This document shows, one piece after another, positions 8,597 to 19,000 of a DNA stretch of 30,366 nucleotides (positions are counted from its first letter, which is position 1; every line of letters begins with the position of its first letter). The notes under the pieces are model-generated. The model ran no database searches. It saw only the letters and a program-made list of their open reading frames with translations, and was not told where the DNA came from. Made by a program: the position numbers and the translations under genes. The stretch is from an uncultured Actinomyces sp. (GTDB lineage: Bacteria > Actinomycetota > Actinomycetes > Actinomycetales > Actinomycetaceae): positions 1 to 30,366 of the forward strand of contig CAMPYB010000015.1 in the NCBI GenBank assembly GCA_946998115.1, in the 5' to 3' direction.

Positions 8597-10234
8597 TTAT
8601 TTATTTAAAATATTTTTCATCCAATTTTCTACATCTTCTATTTTACGAGGAATATTTTCACTCATGCGAACAGCTTTACCTTCAGATTCCATGCAAATAT
8701 TATCTTCGATGCGCACAGCATTGCCTCTAAATTCTTCAGGAACGCTTAAATCATCAGCGCGGAAATAGAGTCCAGGCTCAATTGTAAAGCACATTCCTGG
8801 CTCTAATTTTGCATCCAAATACATTTCGCGTCTTGCAAGTGCACAGTCATGCACATCTAATCCTAAATGATGGCTTGTGCCGTGAACCATCCAGCGACAG
8901 TGGAATTGTCCTTCTGGTTTCAATGATTGTTCTGCAGTAACTGGCAATATTCCCCAGTCTTCTAATCTATGCGCAAGAACTTCTAGAGCTGCAGCATGCA
9001 TATCTTTGAATAATGCACCTTTTGTATTAGCAACTTCAAATGCTCTATCAGCAGCATCCAAAACTGCTTGATATATTTTCTTTTGTATATCTGAAAATTT
9101 ACCATTTACAGGAAGAGTTCTTGTGATATCAGCAGTATAAAGCGAATTCATCTCAATACCTGCATCAACTAAAATCATTTCGCCTTCACGAACTTTTCCA
9201 TTATTACATATCCAGTGCAAAGTATTAGCGTTATTTCCAGATGCAGCTATAGTTTCATAACCTAGTCCGTTTCCTTCTTCGCGAGAAACAGCGGCAAAAG
9301 CACCTTCAACTACACGTTCGCCTCTAGTGTGTTCGATAGCGCGAGGCAAAGAACGAATAATTTGCTCAAAACCTTTTTTAGTTTTGTTGATTGCTTGTTG
9401 TATTTGATCGATTTCCCAACTATCTTTGCAAAGACGTAATGTTGAAAGTTGTTCACATAATTTAGCGTCTTGTTGCTCATATTGTTTTGATTGAGCTATA
9501 GCAGTTGAGCCTTCTCCTACAAGGTTTTCGCGACGAATCTCATTTACTATCTCAGTTATATTAGGATCGCTGTCTGAAACTACTGCTAGCTGGCAGAAAG
9601 CGGAATCTTTTCTAATATTTGCTATGAAATTGTCAATGTGCTCACACTTAATTCCTGTTTGAGCTTGTATTTCAGCAATACTTGGCCTTACGCCTACCCA
9701 AAGTTCACCATAACGTGAATCTGCATAAAATTCTTCAGATTTGCGACTAGCTCTAGGCCTGAAATAAAGAACAGCTTCATGGTTCGTGTGTGAACTTGTT
9801 ATTTTTGCATCTGTAATTTCGTCGTCATCTTCAACGTCAGCATTATCAGTTTTAGGATGTAGTACTAGTACAGCATCAGGTTCCTGATCTGTGCCTAGAC
9901 CAGTTAAATGCGCAAAAGAAGAATGAGGGCGGAAGCGATAATCGCAATCATTATTGCGTACTTTTAATGGGCCAGCAGGGATAATTAAACAGTCGCCTTT
10001 GAAAAGTTTACTGAGTTCTTCACGTCTTTTTGCTGCCCAATCAGCACTATCAGCTCTTTTAGGTAAATCACTTGGACGAGGTCCCCAATTGCTACCTATG
10101 AATTTTTTGAAATTTTCTGATCTAGGTCTTTGTGACCTATTAGATCCACGCTCCGACAAAGGTTGCGTATCTGTATTTTTTTCTGTATTAATATTTTTTG
10201 TATTATTCATTTTATTATCATACATTTTAAGCAT
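8597..10234 (-). CDS. pepP: Xaa-Pro aminopeptidase (M24B)
   Basis: Dinuclear-metal peptidase that removes N-terminal residues preceding proline. An AMP_N domain (RFRPHSSFAHLTGL near residue 100) precedes the pita-bread catalytic domain, where all metal ligands are visible: two Asp in VDAGIEMNSLYTADITRTLP near 360, His in GTSHHLGLDVHD near 450, Glu in FTIEPGLYF near 490 and Glu in RIEDNICM near 517. The 545 residues, with a charged N-terminal extension before WGPRPSDLPKR, match actinobacterial PepP rather than the shorter E. coli type. No clear ribosome site marks the first ATG at 10234; internal ATGs at residues 4 and 9 are alternatives. Confidence 0.95.
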   Translation of the reverse strand: MLKMYDNKMNNTKNINTEKNTDTQPLSERGSNRSQRPRSENFKKFIGSNWGPRPSDLPKRADSADWAAKRREELSKLFKGDCLIIPAGPLKVRNNDCDYRFRPHSSFAHLTGLGTDQEPDAVLVLHPKTDNADVEDDDEITDAKITSSHTNHEAVLYFRPRASRKSEEFYADSRYGELWVGVRPSIAEIQAQTGIKCEHIDNFIANIRKDSAFCQLAVVSDSDPNITEIVNEIRRENLVGEGSTAIAQSKQYEQQDAKLCEQLSTLRLCKDSWEIDQIQQAINKTKKGFEQIIRSLPRAIEHTRGERVVEGAFAAVSREEGNGLGYETIAASGNNANTLHWICNNGKVREGEMILVDAGIEMNSLYTADITRTLPVNGKFSDIQKKIYQAVLDAADRAFEVANTKGALFKDMHAAALEVLAHRLEDWGILPVTAEQSLKPEGQFHCRWMVHGTSHHLGLDVHDCALARREMYLDAKLEPGMCFTIEPGLYFRADDLSVPEEFRGNAVRIEDNICMESEGKAVRMSENIPRKIEDVENWMKNILNK

Positions 10235-10296
10235 TTTTTTTACTATATTTTACAGTATTTTATTTAAATAAATATCTGTTTTAAATATATTTTTGT

Positions 10297-10325
10297 ATTA
10301 TCCTTATGTTATATTATTTTGATAA
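10297..10325 (-). promoter_or_regulatory. Candidate pepP promoter
   Basis: Minus strand TTATCA (10320-10325), a 17-base spacer and GATAAT (10297-10302) point at pepP. The -35 overlaps, on the opposite strand, a TTGATA (10319-10324) that could serve the divergent PHP gene with TATGAT (10344-10349, spacer 19). Confidence 0.4.
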
Positions 10326-10369
10326 GCTATCCTGTGTATTTTCTATGATTTTTATGATTGTGAGGTGTT

Positions 10370-11263
10370 ATGCGCATTGATACTCACGTTCATTCTAACC
10401 ATTCAGATGGGCGCAGTAGTGTCAGACAAATATTTTCTCTAGCTAAAAGAGTAAATTTAGATGTTATTGCTTTGACTGATCATGACACTAATTCTGGTTG
10501 GCAACAAGCGCAATATTATTCAAAAATAAATTCCATAGGTTTCATACCAGGAAGCGAAATTTCTACTAGTTATCAGGGAAAAATTTTTCATTTACTAGCA
10601 TATTTGTATGATGAAAACGATAGTGTATTACAAAATTTATATTCAAAATCTAAAAAATTAAGATTTTTGCGTTTCATGCAAATGTTTGAAAAAGTAGAAA
10701 AAGATTTTGATATACGTATAAAAGACTTATTTCCACAAGATTATTTTGGAGACAAAACTTTAAAAGAATTAAAAGATTTGCAATTACCTTTAGGTAGACC
10801 TCATCTAGCTGATGCAATAATAAAAAGAGGATATTGTAAAAACCGGGATGAATGTTTCAGCACTATTTTGCACCCTTGTGAAAAATATTATGTGCCGTAC
10901 ATACCTACTGATATAAATGAAGTAGTAAAAATTGTTGTAAATGCAGGAGGAGGACCTGTATTAGCTCATGCTTTTTCGCAAAAACGCGGAAAAACAATAG
11001 ACGAAAAAACACTATTATCTTTGAAAAAACTCGGTTTGCTCGGCGTGGAAATAAATCATAGGGAACATAACGTGACCGATAGACAAAAAGCTTATGATTT
11101 ATCTAAAAAACTAGGATTGCTACAATTTGGCGCAAGCGACTATCATGGCAGCGGTAAACCGAATCATTTAGGTGAAAATTTAACTGCATACGAGACAATA
11201 TTAGAGCTGGAAAAACATACTTTTAGAAAGGTGGAATGGAATGGGCATAAATCAAATAGTTAA
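10370..11263 (+). CDS. PHP-domain phosphoesterase (TrpH/RNase AM-like)
   Basis: PHP-fold metal-dependent phosphoesterase. The metal-binding motifs are visible in order: HVH at residues 6-8, the Asp in SNHSDG, LTDHDTNSGW near 40, a Glu in PGSEIS near 62, a His in LAHAFS near 205 and DYHGSGKPNH near 270. Known members (E. coli YciV/RnaAM) act as 5'-3' exonucleases on short RNAs and as 3',5'-bisphosphate phosphatases; activity here is inferred from family only. GTGAGGTG lies just before ATG 10370. It overlaps marC by 23 bases, a pairing I recall in many actinobacteria. Confidence 0.9.
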   Translation: MRIDTHVHSNHSDGRSSVRQIFSLAKRVNLDVIALTDHDTNSGWQQAQYYSKINSIGFIPGSEISTSYQGKIFHLLAYLYDENDSVLQNLYSKSKKLRFLRFMQMFEKVEKDFDIRIKDLFPQDYFGDKTLKELKDLQLPLGRPHLADAIIKRGYCKNRDECFSTILHPCEKYYVPYIPTDINEVVKIVVNAGGGPVLAHAFSQKRGKTIDEKTLLSLKKLGLLGVEINHREHNVTDRQKAYDLSKKLGLLQFGASDYHGSGKPNHLGENLTAYETILELEKHTFRKVEWNGHKSNS

Positions 11264-11879
11264 CCTAACATTATTTGGTACGACTTTTGCAACACTTTTT
11301 GTCATCATGGATCCACCAGGTGCTATTCCAATTTTTTTAGCTTTAACGGGGAACTATACACACGAATCGAGAAGAAAAGCTGCTTTTCAAGCGACATGCG
11401 CGTCATTTTCTATAATGATTCTATTCATGTTATTGGGAAGATATATTCTAAAATTTTTACACATTTCTTTACCATCTTTGCAATTTTCAGGTGGCTTCGT
11501 GCTGTTTTTAATGTCCATGGCTTTGTTGTCTGGAAAAGAAAGTGAATTTGGCACACCAAGTACTGGTAAAGCGAATATTGCTTTAGTTCCTATGGGAACA
11601 CCAATGCTTGCTGGACCTGGAGCTATTGTAGCTTTAATGGTTGCAGTTGAATCATCAAATCATGACATTATAGATTGGGTAGCGATAATTTTAGCAGTTG
11701 TAACTATGCATATAGTTTTGTGGGTTACATTGCGTTTCGCAGTTTTTATAAGCCAATTTTTAGGCGATGCAGGTACAATGCTTTTGACAAGAATATCAGG
11801 ATTGTTGCTTGCTGCAATAGCTACTGAGTTAATTGCTACAGCAATATTTACATATATTCAAACTCGTTATGGTATATAG
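11241..11879 (+). CDS. MarC family integral membrane protein
   Basis: Polytopic membrane protein of the MarC/UPF0056 family with about six hydrophobic segments. It opens with FATLFVIMDPPGAIPIFLAL, a strong family marker, and repeats the related motif in PMGTPMLAGPGAIVAL near residue 115, reflecting the internal duplication of the family. The function is unknown; an early link of MarC to multiple antibiotic resistance was not upheld for E. coli. ATG 11241 lies inside the end of the PHP gene with AAAGGTGG upstream, so the two are probably translationally coupled. A strong hairpin follows. Confidence 0.93.
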   Translation: MGINQIVNLTLFGTTFATLFVIMDPPGAIPIFLALTGNYTHESRRKAAFQATCASFSIMILFMLLGRYILKFLHISLPSLQFSGGFVLFLMSMALLSGKESEFGTPSTGKANIALVPMGTPMLAGPGAIVALMVAVESSNHDIIDWVAIILAVVTMHIVLWVTLRFAVFISQFLGDAGTMLLTRISGLLLAAIATELIATAIFTYIQTRYGI

Positions 11880-11914
11880 TGAGCAGTCAAATAAATAGTT
11901 GAAAAATTAAAATG

Positions 11915-11965
11915 TAAACACTTTCCGCTTAGAAAAAAGTAGCAGAAAGTGTTTATAAGTTTTTA
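11915..11965. terminator. Bidirectional terminator between marC and the DUF3107 gene
   Basis: TAAACACTTTC (11915-11925) pairs perfectly with GAAAGTGTTTA (11945-11955), and GCT/AGC pairs further inside. A T-rich stretch follows on the plus strand (11959-11965), and the minus strand is also T-rich beyond the hairpin, so it can end both convergent transcripts. Confidence 0.85.
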
Positions 11966-11974
11966 TTGTGCGAA

Positions 11975-12193
11975 TTAGTTGGCAAATCCCACTGTTTTAG
12001 TGCGACGTTTGCCTATATGTACATATGAAATTCTATTGCGAGCGATTAAGAAACGCTCACCTTTTGTATCATCTAAAACTAATATATTTTCAGCAGTAGT
12101 ATTTTGGAATAAATCAGTTAATTCTTCTAAAGTTTTATCTGTATCAATAATTATTTCACGCTCAGTTTTAGCTATACCAATGGTTACTTCCAT
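11975..12193 (-). CDS. DUF3107 family small protein
   Basis: A 72-residue protein with alternating beta-strand pattern, starting EVTIGIAKTEREI and ending RRTKTVGFAN, which matches the short DUF3107 proteins found throughout actinobacteria (TB9.4-like). Function is not established. The open frame extends five codons further to 12208, but the internal ATG at 12193 has a GGAG ribosome site at correct spacing and gives the usual family N-terminus. In actinobacteria it commonly lies near the helicase-nuclease genes, as here, where it is divergent from adnA. Confidence 0.88.
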   Translation of the reverse strand: MEVTIGIAKTEREIIIDTDKTLEELTDLFQNTTAENILVLDDTKGERFLIARNRISYVHIGKRRTKTVGFAN

Positions 12194-12317
12194 TTTTCTC
12201 CAATTCAAATAAATGTAATTTGATTTTTAAGTATATAAATATGATATATGATAAATATTAAAACTATTAGGATTTAATCTATTATTGAAAAAACAATTAA
12301 TATGTTAGGGGGGCAAA

Positions 12318-15300
12318 ATGTCATCGAATGCTACTAGTGTTGTAAAAATAATTTTAGATCAAGCGTTAAATAATGAGAGTATGGCAATAATAGGGCAGAG
12401 CGTGACTGGTAAAACAACTCTAGCATGTCAAATTTTGTTGAAAAAAATAGAAGAAAATCCTCAAACTACTGCGATCATTTTGACTCCTAGAAATAGTCAA
12501 AATAAGATTATTACAAATCTGTTAGCGAAGAATCTGAAAGTTTCACTTAAAGGCACGCATGTAAGAACACCATCTTCATTTGCGCTACATATAAGTGAAA
12601 TTTGGCATAAGAAAAGAAAAGACCCTATTCCTGTGCCTCAAGTTGCTTCTATATCTAAACAAAGTCTGCTAGTTAGAAAAATAGTAGATGATAATATAGA
12701 AGAATTTTCTAAATTTTTACACACAGATTTTATTGCTACAGACGATTTTATTAAAAAAGTAATTGACGTAATTGAGCTTTGTGAAGAATATAATGTTGAT
12801 AAGAGCATGTTATATTCTTTAGCTGAAGAATATCAGATAAAAAATTGGAATATTATAGCTAGAATTTTAGAAGAAATGCAAAAGAGCATAGATTTTTCTA
12901 GTCACACAAGAACTCAAGGTCAACTGATATCTGCTAGTGCGATCCAATATTATGCTATACATTTATTGCAAACATGGGAAACTGAAAAATACACTCAGCA
13001 AGTAAAAGCATCAATTCCAATACCTGAATGCATTATTGTTGATGATTTTCAAGATTTTTCACAATCTACAATAAATCTAATAAAAACATGTTACGAAAAA
13101 GGCTCACAAATAATTTGTTTTTCTTCGCCATCTCAAACAGTGAAAGAAAACAAGTGGGCAATTCCTAATGAAATTTTTAATTTCCAAAAAGATTTAAATT
13201 TAAGTTTACACATATTAAAGGAACAATATTTTTCAAATGAAAAAATATATGATGTTCAAAAAAATATTGCCAAATATATTCCTTCAAAAACAATATATGA
13301 TTATAAAAATACTGTTTTAAAAAAAGATGAAAAAGTAAAATTAGAAGAAAAAAATAGTGTTGATATAAAAATTTTTAAAAATATTTATGATGAGCATAAA
13401 TACTTGTCAAAAATTATTCGTGAAAAAAATCTGCTTCAAAATATTCCTCTGAAAGAAATAGCTTTAATAGTTCCAAACGAGTCAGAAGCTTACATATCAA
13501 AACAGTTACTTACAAGTAATAATGTAAAATGTAATACTTATGCTAATACTCGTACACTAAATAAATGTGTTGTTGTAAAAACTATGCTCAAAATGATTTT
13601 ACAATTATGTGATATTGCGCAATTCCTCAATCAAATAGCGCAGAAAAGCGATGAAGAAAAGCAAAATAAACATATATGTTATGACATCTATTTATCTACT
13701 ACTAATAATAAAAAAAATATAAATCCGAAACTTTTTGAATGTTTAAAGAATAAAACTGATTTTCTATCTTTTGTGAATAATATACGTGTATTAGCAACAA
13801 ATCCATTAATAGGTTTAGATTCTTTTTCTATTAAACGTATAGAAACGCTTATGATTTTTGATGAAAAACAAAATAGTGAAAAAAATGAAATATTTGCTGA
13901 AGAAAAATATTTATTTGCAAATTTGATTTTTAGCAATAATATAGAAAATTTCTTTGAAAAATATTCAGCATACTTTGATAATAAAATTTGTGAAAAAGTC
14001 TTGTTGCTCCAAAATGTTATTCTAAAAACTTTGCGTGAAATAATGAGAAGTGTTCATAACGTTGAAAAAATAATTTGGACTTTTTGGGAAAATAGTGATA
14101 AATCTAAAAAATGGCAAGATATTGTTATAAAAAAAGAAAATAATTATTTACAAATAAATGATTATTTAGACAATATCATAATTTTACTGGATGAAGCATC
14201 TTGGTGTATAAAAAGGAACACTAGAGTAACTATTCAAGATTTTTGTATTGAACAATTGGAACAAAATTTTCAAACTGAAACAGTAGCTAAAATATCAAAT
14301 CAAGAAAATGTGGTAAATATTTTAACTCCGCCACAAAGTGTTGGAAGATTTTTTGATCATGTAATAATTAGAGGATTAGAAAGAACAAATTGGCCAGCAC
14401 TGAAAAGATATCAACAAATATTTGAAATAGACCTTTTAAATAGAATTTTTAAGCAAGAAATAACATTTGATGATCCTGCTTGGCAAAATATTGTTTTACG
14501 TATGGAATATTTCAATAAACAATCTTGGATAACACAAATGCGTTTATTTTATCAGTCAGCAACTAGAGCGCGATCTAGCTTACTATTTGTAGCAAATGAA
14601 GAAGAAAATGCTCCATCAGTGTACATTGAAATAGTAAATGATATTTTAAAAAAATCTATTTATAAAGATAATGCTAAAACAGAATATAAACATGAACATG
14701 TTAATAAAATGTTAGATCTGAAATCTCATATTATATATTTCAGAAAAATTCTAAATGAGCGTTTAGAAAATGATTTTATAGAAGAAAAAAGTGTGAAAAA
14801 TAGTAATCTTGTTTCAAAAAAATATGAAATAGCCGCTAAAGTTGTAAACATATTGCGCAATCATCGTGTAATCGGAGCTGATTATGAGCATTGGTATAAA
14901 CAAATCCCTATATCATCTTTTGTGCCAATTTCTATGTCTGATGAACAAATAATTTTAAGCCCATCAGGTGTGGAATATTTACAAAAATGTCCTTTAAACT
15001 GGGTTTTGGAAAATAAATGTGGTGGTAGAGAGAAAATATCCGCAGAGCAAACTTATGGAAATATAATACATGAAATAGCTGAAAAATATCCGCATATAAT
15101 GGATGAAAACGGTGAAGATATAACTTATAGAATACGAGCTGAATTGAATGAAAAAATAGCTGAGTTAAAATTAGGTGATAGTTTGCCTGATAAAATAGCG
15201 AGAAAGAATTTGATACAACTTTGTGAAAATTATATTGATTATATTAGTTGTCATTTTGAAAAAGTTGAGGTTGAAAAAAAGCTTAGAGGAGAAATCACTA

Positions 15301-16013
15301 ATATTTCCCAAACGCAAAAATTTCTTGTTTCAGGTAGGATAGACAGGGTTGAGTATCCTGAAAATGAGAAAGTATATATTGTTGATTTGAAGACAGGTGG
15401 ACACAAATATAGTAAGAGTGAAGTTGAAAAAAATTTGCAATTGGCAATATATCAGCTTTTATTTAATTCTAATAATTATAAAGATAATGACAGTGTTTTG
15501 GGCGCAAAAATAGTTTCGTTAAAACAGAATTCAATATTTTTACAGAATAGATTAGGAATAAATAATGCAGATAAATTATGTGACCAAATATTAGAAAAAT
15601 ATGAACAAGATGAGAAAAATGAATTTAAGCATTGGATTCCTAAAAATGAGATTCATAATGTTGATGAGATTATGCTAGCTAATAAAGATTTGAATAAGAA
15701 TCTGGTGGAAAAATATGTAAAAGTACTTTCTAAAGAAATAAGTAGCGATGCTTATAATGAAATTATTCAAAAAAGTTATGATATGAAAAAGAAAAATGTG
15801 AAAAAAATTATAAAAACTTTATTTGAAAATATTGAAAATATTCCTAAAGTAGTACCTAAAATAAATAATCATGAAGAAATTGAAACAGCTTTGGATTATT
15901 GTTTTAAAACACACAAGTCGCCGATTATTATTCAAAAATTGGATGAAAAAAAATGTCCTATTTGTGAAATACTTTTTGAAAACGATTCAGACACTAACCA
16001 GTCAGATGGGTAA
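12318..16013 (+). CDS. adnA: AdnA-like subunit: degenerate UvrD-type motor plus RecB-family nuclease
   Basis: Large subunit expected to pair with AdnB for ATP-driven resection of double-strand breaks before recombination. The N-terminal motor has Walker A GQSVTGKT (residues 26-33), VDDFQD near 240 where helicases have DEYQD, a poorly matching motif III (SSPSQTV), the TPPQSVGRFFDHV...GLERTNWP motif V region near 675, and QSATRARSSLLF (motif VI) near 747. The C-terminal PD-(D/E)XK nuclease shows CPLNWVLENKCGG near 893, GRIDRVEYP near 1008, VDLKTGG near 1020 and QLAIYQ; a terminal CPIC may be part of an iron-sulphur site. At 1231 residues it is longer than mycobacterial AdnA, and much of the excess is Lys/Asn/Ile-rich. 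AGGGGGG precedes the ATG. Confidence 0.88.
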   Translation: MSSNATSVVKIILDQALNNESMAIIGQSVTGKTTLACQILLKKIEENPQTTAIILTPRNSQNKIITNLLAKNLKVSLKGTHVRTPSSFALHISEIWHKKRKDPIPVPQVASISKQSLLVRKIVDDNIEEFSKFLHTDFIATDDFIKKVIDVIELCEEYNVDKSMLYSLAEEYQIKNWNIIARILEEMQKSIDFSSHTRTQGQLISASAIQYYAIHLLQTWETEKYTQQVKASIPIPECIIVDDFQDFSQSTINLIKTCYEKGSQIICFSSPSQTVKENKWAIPNEIFNFQKDLNLSLHILKEQYFSNEKIYDVQKNIAKYIPSKTIYDYKNTVLKKDEKVKLEEKNSVDIKIFKNIYDEHKYLSKIIREKNLLQNIPLKEIALIVPNESEAYISKQLLTSNNVKCNTYANTRTLNKCVVVKTMLKMILQLCDIAQFLNQIAQKSDEEKQNKHICYDIYLSTTNNKKNINPKLFECLKNKTDFLSFVNNIRVLATNPLIGLDSFSIKRIETLMIFDEKQNSEKNEIFAEEKYLFANLIFSNNIENFFEKYSAYFDNKICEKVLLLQNVILKTLREIMRSVHNVEKIIWTFWENSDKSKKWQDIVIKKENNYLQINDYLDNIIILLDEASWCIKRNTRVTIQDFCIEQLEQNFQTETVAKISNQENVVNILTPPQSVGRFFDHVIIRGLERTNWPALKRYQQIFEIDLLNRIFKQEITFDDPAWQNIVLRMEYFNKQSWITQMRLFYQSATRARSSLLFVANEEENAPSVYIEIVNDILKKSIYKDNAKTEYKHEHVNKMLDLKSHIIYFRKILNERLENDFIEEKSVKNSNLVSKKYEIAAKVVNILRNHRVIGADYEHWYKQIPISSFVPISMSDEQIILSPSGVEYLQKCPLNWVLENKCGGREKISAEQTYGNIIHEIAEKYPHIMDENGEDITYRIRAELNEKIAELKLGDSLPDKIARKNLIQLCENYIDYISCHFEKVEVEKKLRGEITNISQTQKFLVSGRIDRVEYPENEKVYIVDLKTGGHKYSKSEVEKNLQLAIYQLLFNSNNYKDNDSVLGAKIVSLKQNSIFLQNRLGINNADKLCDQILEKYEQDEKNEFKHWIPKNEIHNVDEIMLANKDLNKNLVEKYVKVLSKEISSDAYNEIIQKSYDMKKKNVKKIIKTLFENIENIPKVVPKINNHEEIETALDYCFKTHKSPIIIQKLDEKKCPICEILFENDSDTNQSDG

Positions 16014-16018
16014 AATAT

Positions 16019-19000
16019 ATGACTGATAATAATAAAAAATATACATCTTTACAAATAGCTCGGATGTTGGGTTCTAAATATGCGCCGACATCTGAACAAG
16101 TAAAAATAATTGAAGCACCACTAGATGGAGCATTGCTAGTTATTGCTGGTGCAGGTGCTGGTAAAACTGAAGTTATGTCATCGAAAATACTTTATATGAC
16201 TTTGAACAATTTAGTGTTACCGAATGAGATTTTAGCTTTAACTTTTGCTAATAAAGCTAAGCAAGAATTGGAAGACAGAATAAGAGCTAGATTGTCTAAA
16301 GTTCGTAGAGCAACTAGTGATGAAATAAATTATTTTGATGAAGAATTTTTATTTCCTCATGTTGCTACATATAATTCTTTTGCAAGTAGCATTGTGAGAA
16401 ATTATGGTTATAAGATTGGCTTGTCACCGTTGGCTAGACTTATAAATGATGCTGAAATAATGCAAATATTGAACACTATTGTAAATGGTTGGCAAAATGA
16501 TTTTGAATCAGATATGCCTATTAGTCAAATTCCTCAAAATGTTTATTATATATATCAAAAAATAAGTGAACATGATTTAGAAATAGAAGATGTAGAGAAA
16601 TATTTTAACGATTTAGCTATTAGTATAAATAATAATTCTAGTTCTAAAGGGAAACCTAAAATTACTGCAGAAATAAAAAATATTGTAGATAAAATACAAA
16701 ATAGAAAATACATTCTGCCTTTTGTGCAAGCATATATGCAATATAAAAAGAATTATAATTTGTTGGATTTTGCTGATCAGATAAGGTATGCGTGTAAAAT
16801 AGTAAGCGATTTTCCTGAAGTTGTTGAGCAACTGCGTAATAAATATAAAGTAGTATTATTAGATGAATATCAGGACACTTCTGTTTCGCAAATACAACTA
16901 TTGTCGACAATTTTTAAAGATCATAATGTTGTTGCAGTTGGTGATCCTAAACAGGCAATATATGGTTGGCGTGGAGCGAGTTTAGGTGCTGTTGAAGATT
17001 TTGCTAAAAAGTTTGCTGATAAAAATTCCGTTCGTTTTATGTCTTTATCTATTTCTTGGAGGAATAGTTCGCGTATTTTAGATTATGCTAATGTAATTAG
17101 TCAGCCTTTACAATACGAATTTCATGATGATTTTAAAATGCCTATTTTGCGTTCAAAACCTAATGCGCCTGTAGGGCAAATACATGTTATAAATGGAATA
17201 GATCCGCAAGATTCTTTTGAAAATATAGCAAAATATGTGAAAGAGTATAAACGTAGCGAACAGACTCTAGCTATTATTTGCAGGCGTAAAAGTAGTTTTT
17301 TGGCAATTCAAAAAGAGCTCACAAAGCAGGGAATAAAATCGCAAAAAATAGGATTAGATGGCTTGCTTATGCAAAAAGTTATACGTGATTTGCTAGCTTT
17401 TTTGAAAATAAGTATTGACAGCCAAAATACGAAATATTTAATTCGCATATTTGATAATTTGAATATAGGCGTAAATGATATGCATGTGTTTTATCAGTGG
17501 TCGCAGTATTTATCTGAAAAACTCACTGGTAGCAGAGGAAATTTATCGATAATTGATTGTTTAGAAATGCTTCCTGAAGTAGGTTGGCACGAAAAAAATG
17601 ATTCTTCAGAGCATGGTATTAGCGATCTGGCGATTGAAAGAATGATTTATGTTCGTGATTGTTTAAGAAATATTAGAAATAATTTTAATAACAGCATTGA
17701 ATGGCAATTGAAAAATGTGATAAATATTTGTGGTCTTGAAATGCAAGTACAAGTTACAGATGATGAAGAACAGTATCAAGCTTTGAATACTATAGTTGAA
17801 TTAGCTAGGGATTTTGAAAATAATAGAGAATTTTCTGAATTTGAATCAATGTTGAATGATGAAAATATGAAGTTAAAAGCTTTTTTAGATTGGCTTGATA
17901 TGGTTGATCAAGTTAATGAAAAAATAGATATTTTTACTCCTAAAGCTGATAGTGATACTGTGCAGATTATGACTATACATGCTGCTAAAGGTTTGGAATG
18001 GGATATAGTTGTAGTTCCAGAAATGGTTGAATGCGTATTTCCAAGTTTTAATAATTCTAAACTTTTTCAAAAATTTGGTTCAGAAAAAATTGATCCTCGG
18101 CAAACAAAGTATTCTGTTTCAGGATGGCTTACTGATATGTCAGATTTGCCATATGCGCTCAGAAAAGATAAGGACTATTTGCCAGATTTTGATCTCTTAC
18201 AATATTGTCAAGAGGAAACATCGAGTAATTATATTAAGGAATATAAGAAGCAAATAGGTGATTATTATTTATTAGAGGAAGCTCGTCTTGCTTATGTTGC
18301 TTTTACGAGAGCTAAGCAAACATTGGTTTTATCAAGTTTTTATTACAACACGAATAGTCAAAATCGTAGAGTGCAATCACGCTATATTTTTACTGCATTA
18401 AATGAATGTAAAACTATTACAGAACCTTTAGAAAAATATTTCATTCCTTATGAACAAATTCAAGAAAATACTATTTCGAGAAACACTTTGTCATATTGGC
18501 CACGCTTAGATTATGAAAAATTTTTACGCGACACTTTGAACAATACAGTTTTGAAAGAAAATAATAAAGATTTAAATGAGAATGGTTTATTTTCAAATAA
18601 TTTTGTAAATGCGAATACTGATATTGTAAATGAAATTGATGTATTAGCAAATGTTGACTGGAGAAGATATGAATTTCCTAATAATTATAGTTTTTTGAAA
18701 AAGTATGCTGACTATAGTTTAAAAGATTTGGAAAAAGAAGTTGAAGATGAGTTTGGTAAAAATAGTATTGATGCAAGCAAAATTTCTATAGGAGATGTGT
18801 CACGTGAAACATCTGATTTTGAAAAAGATAGAAATACTTTTGTAAAAGAAAGTTTCGATGATTACTCGAATATTTTTAATGATAAAAGAAAAGCTATAAG
18901 TTTAATAGATGAAATAAAAATATTGTTTGAAGAGAAAAATAGATCTTTAGATAATGAAGAATATAAATTACCTAATAAAATAGCTACTACAAGCGTTATT

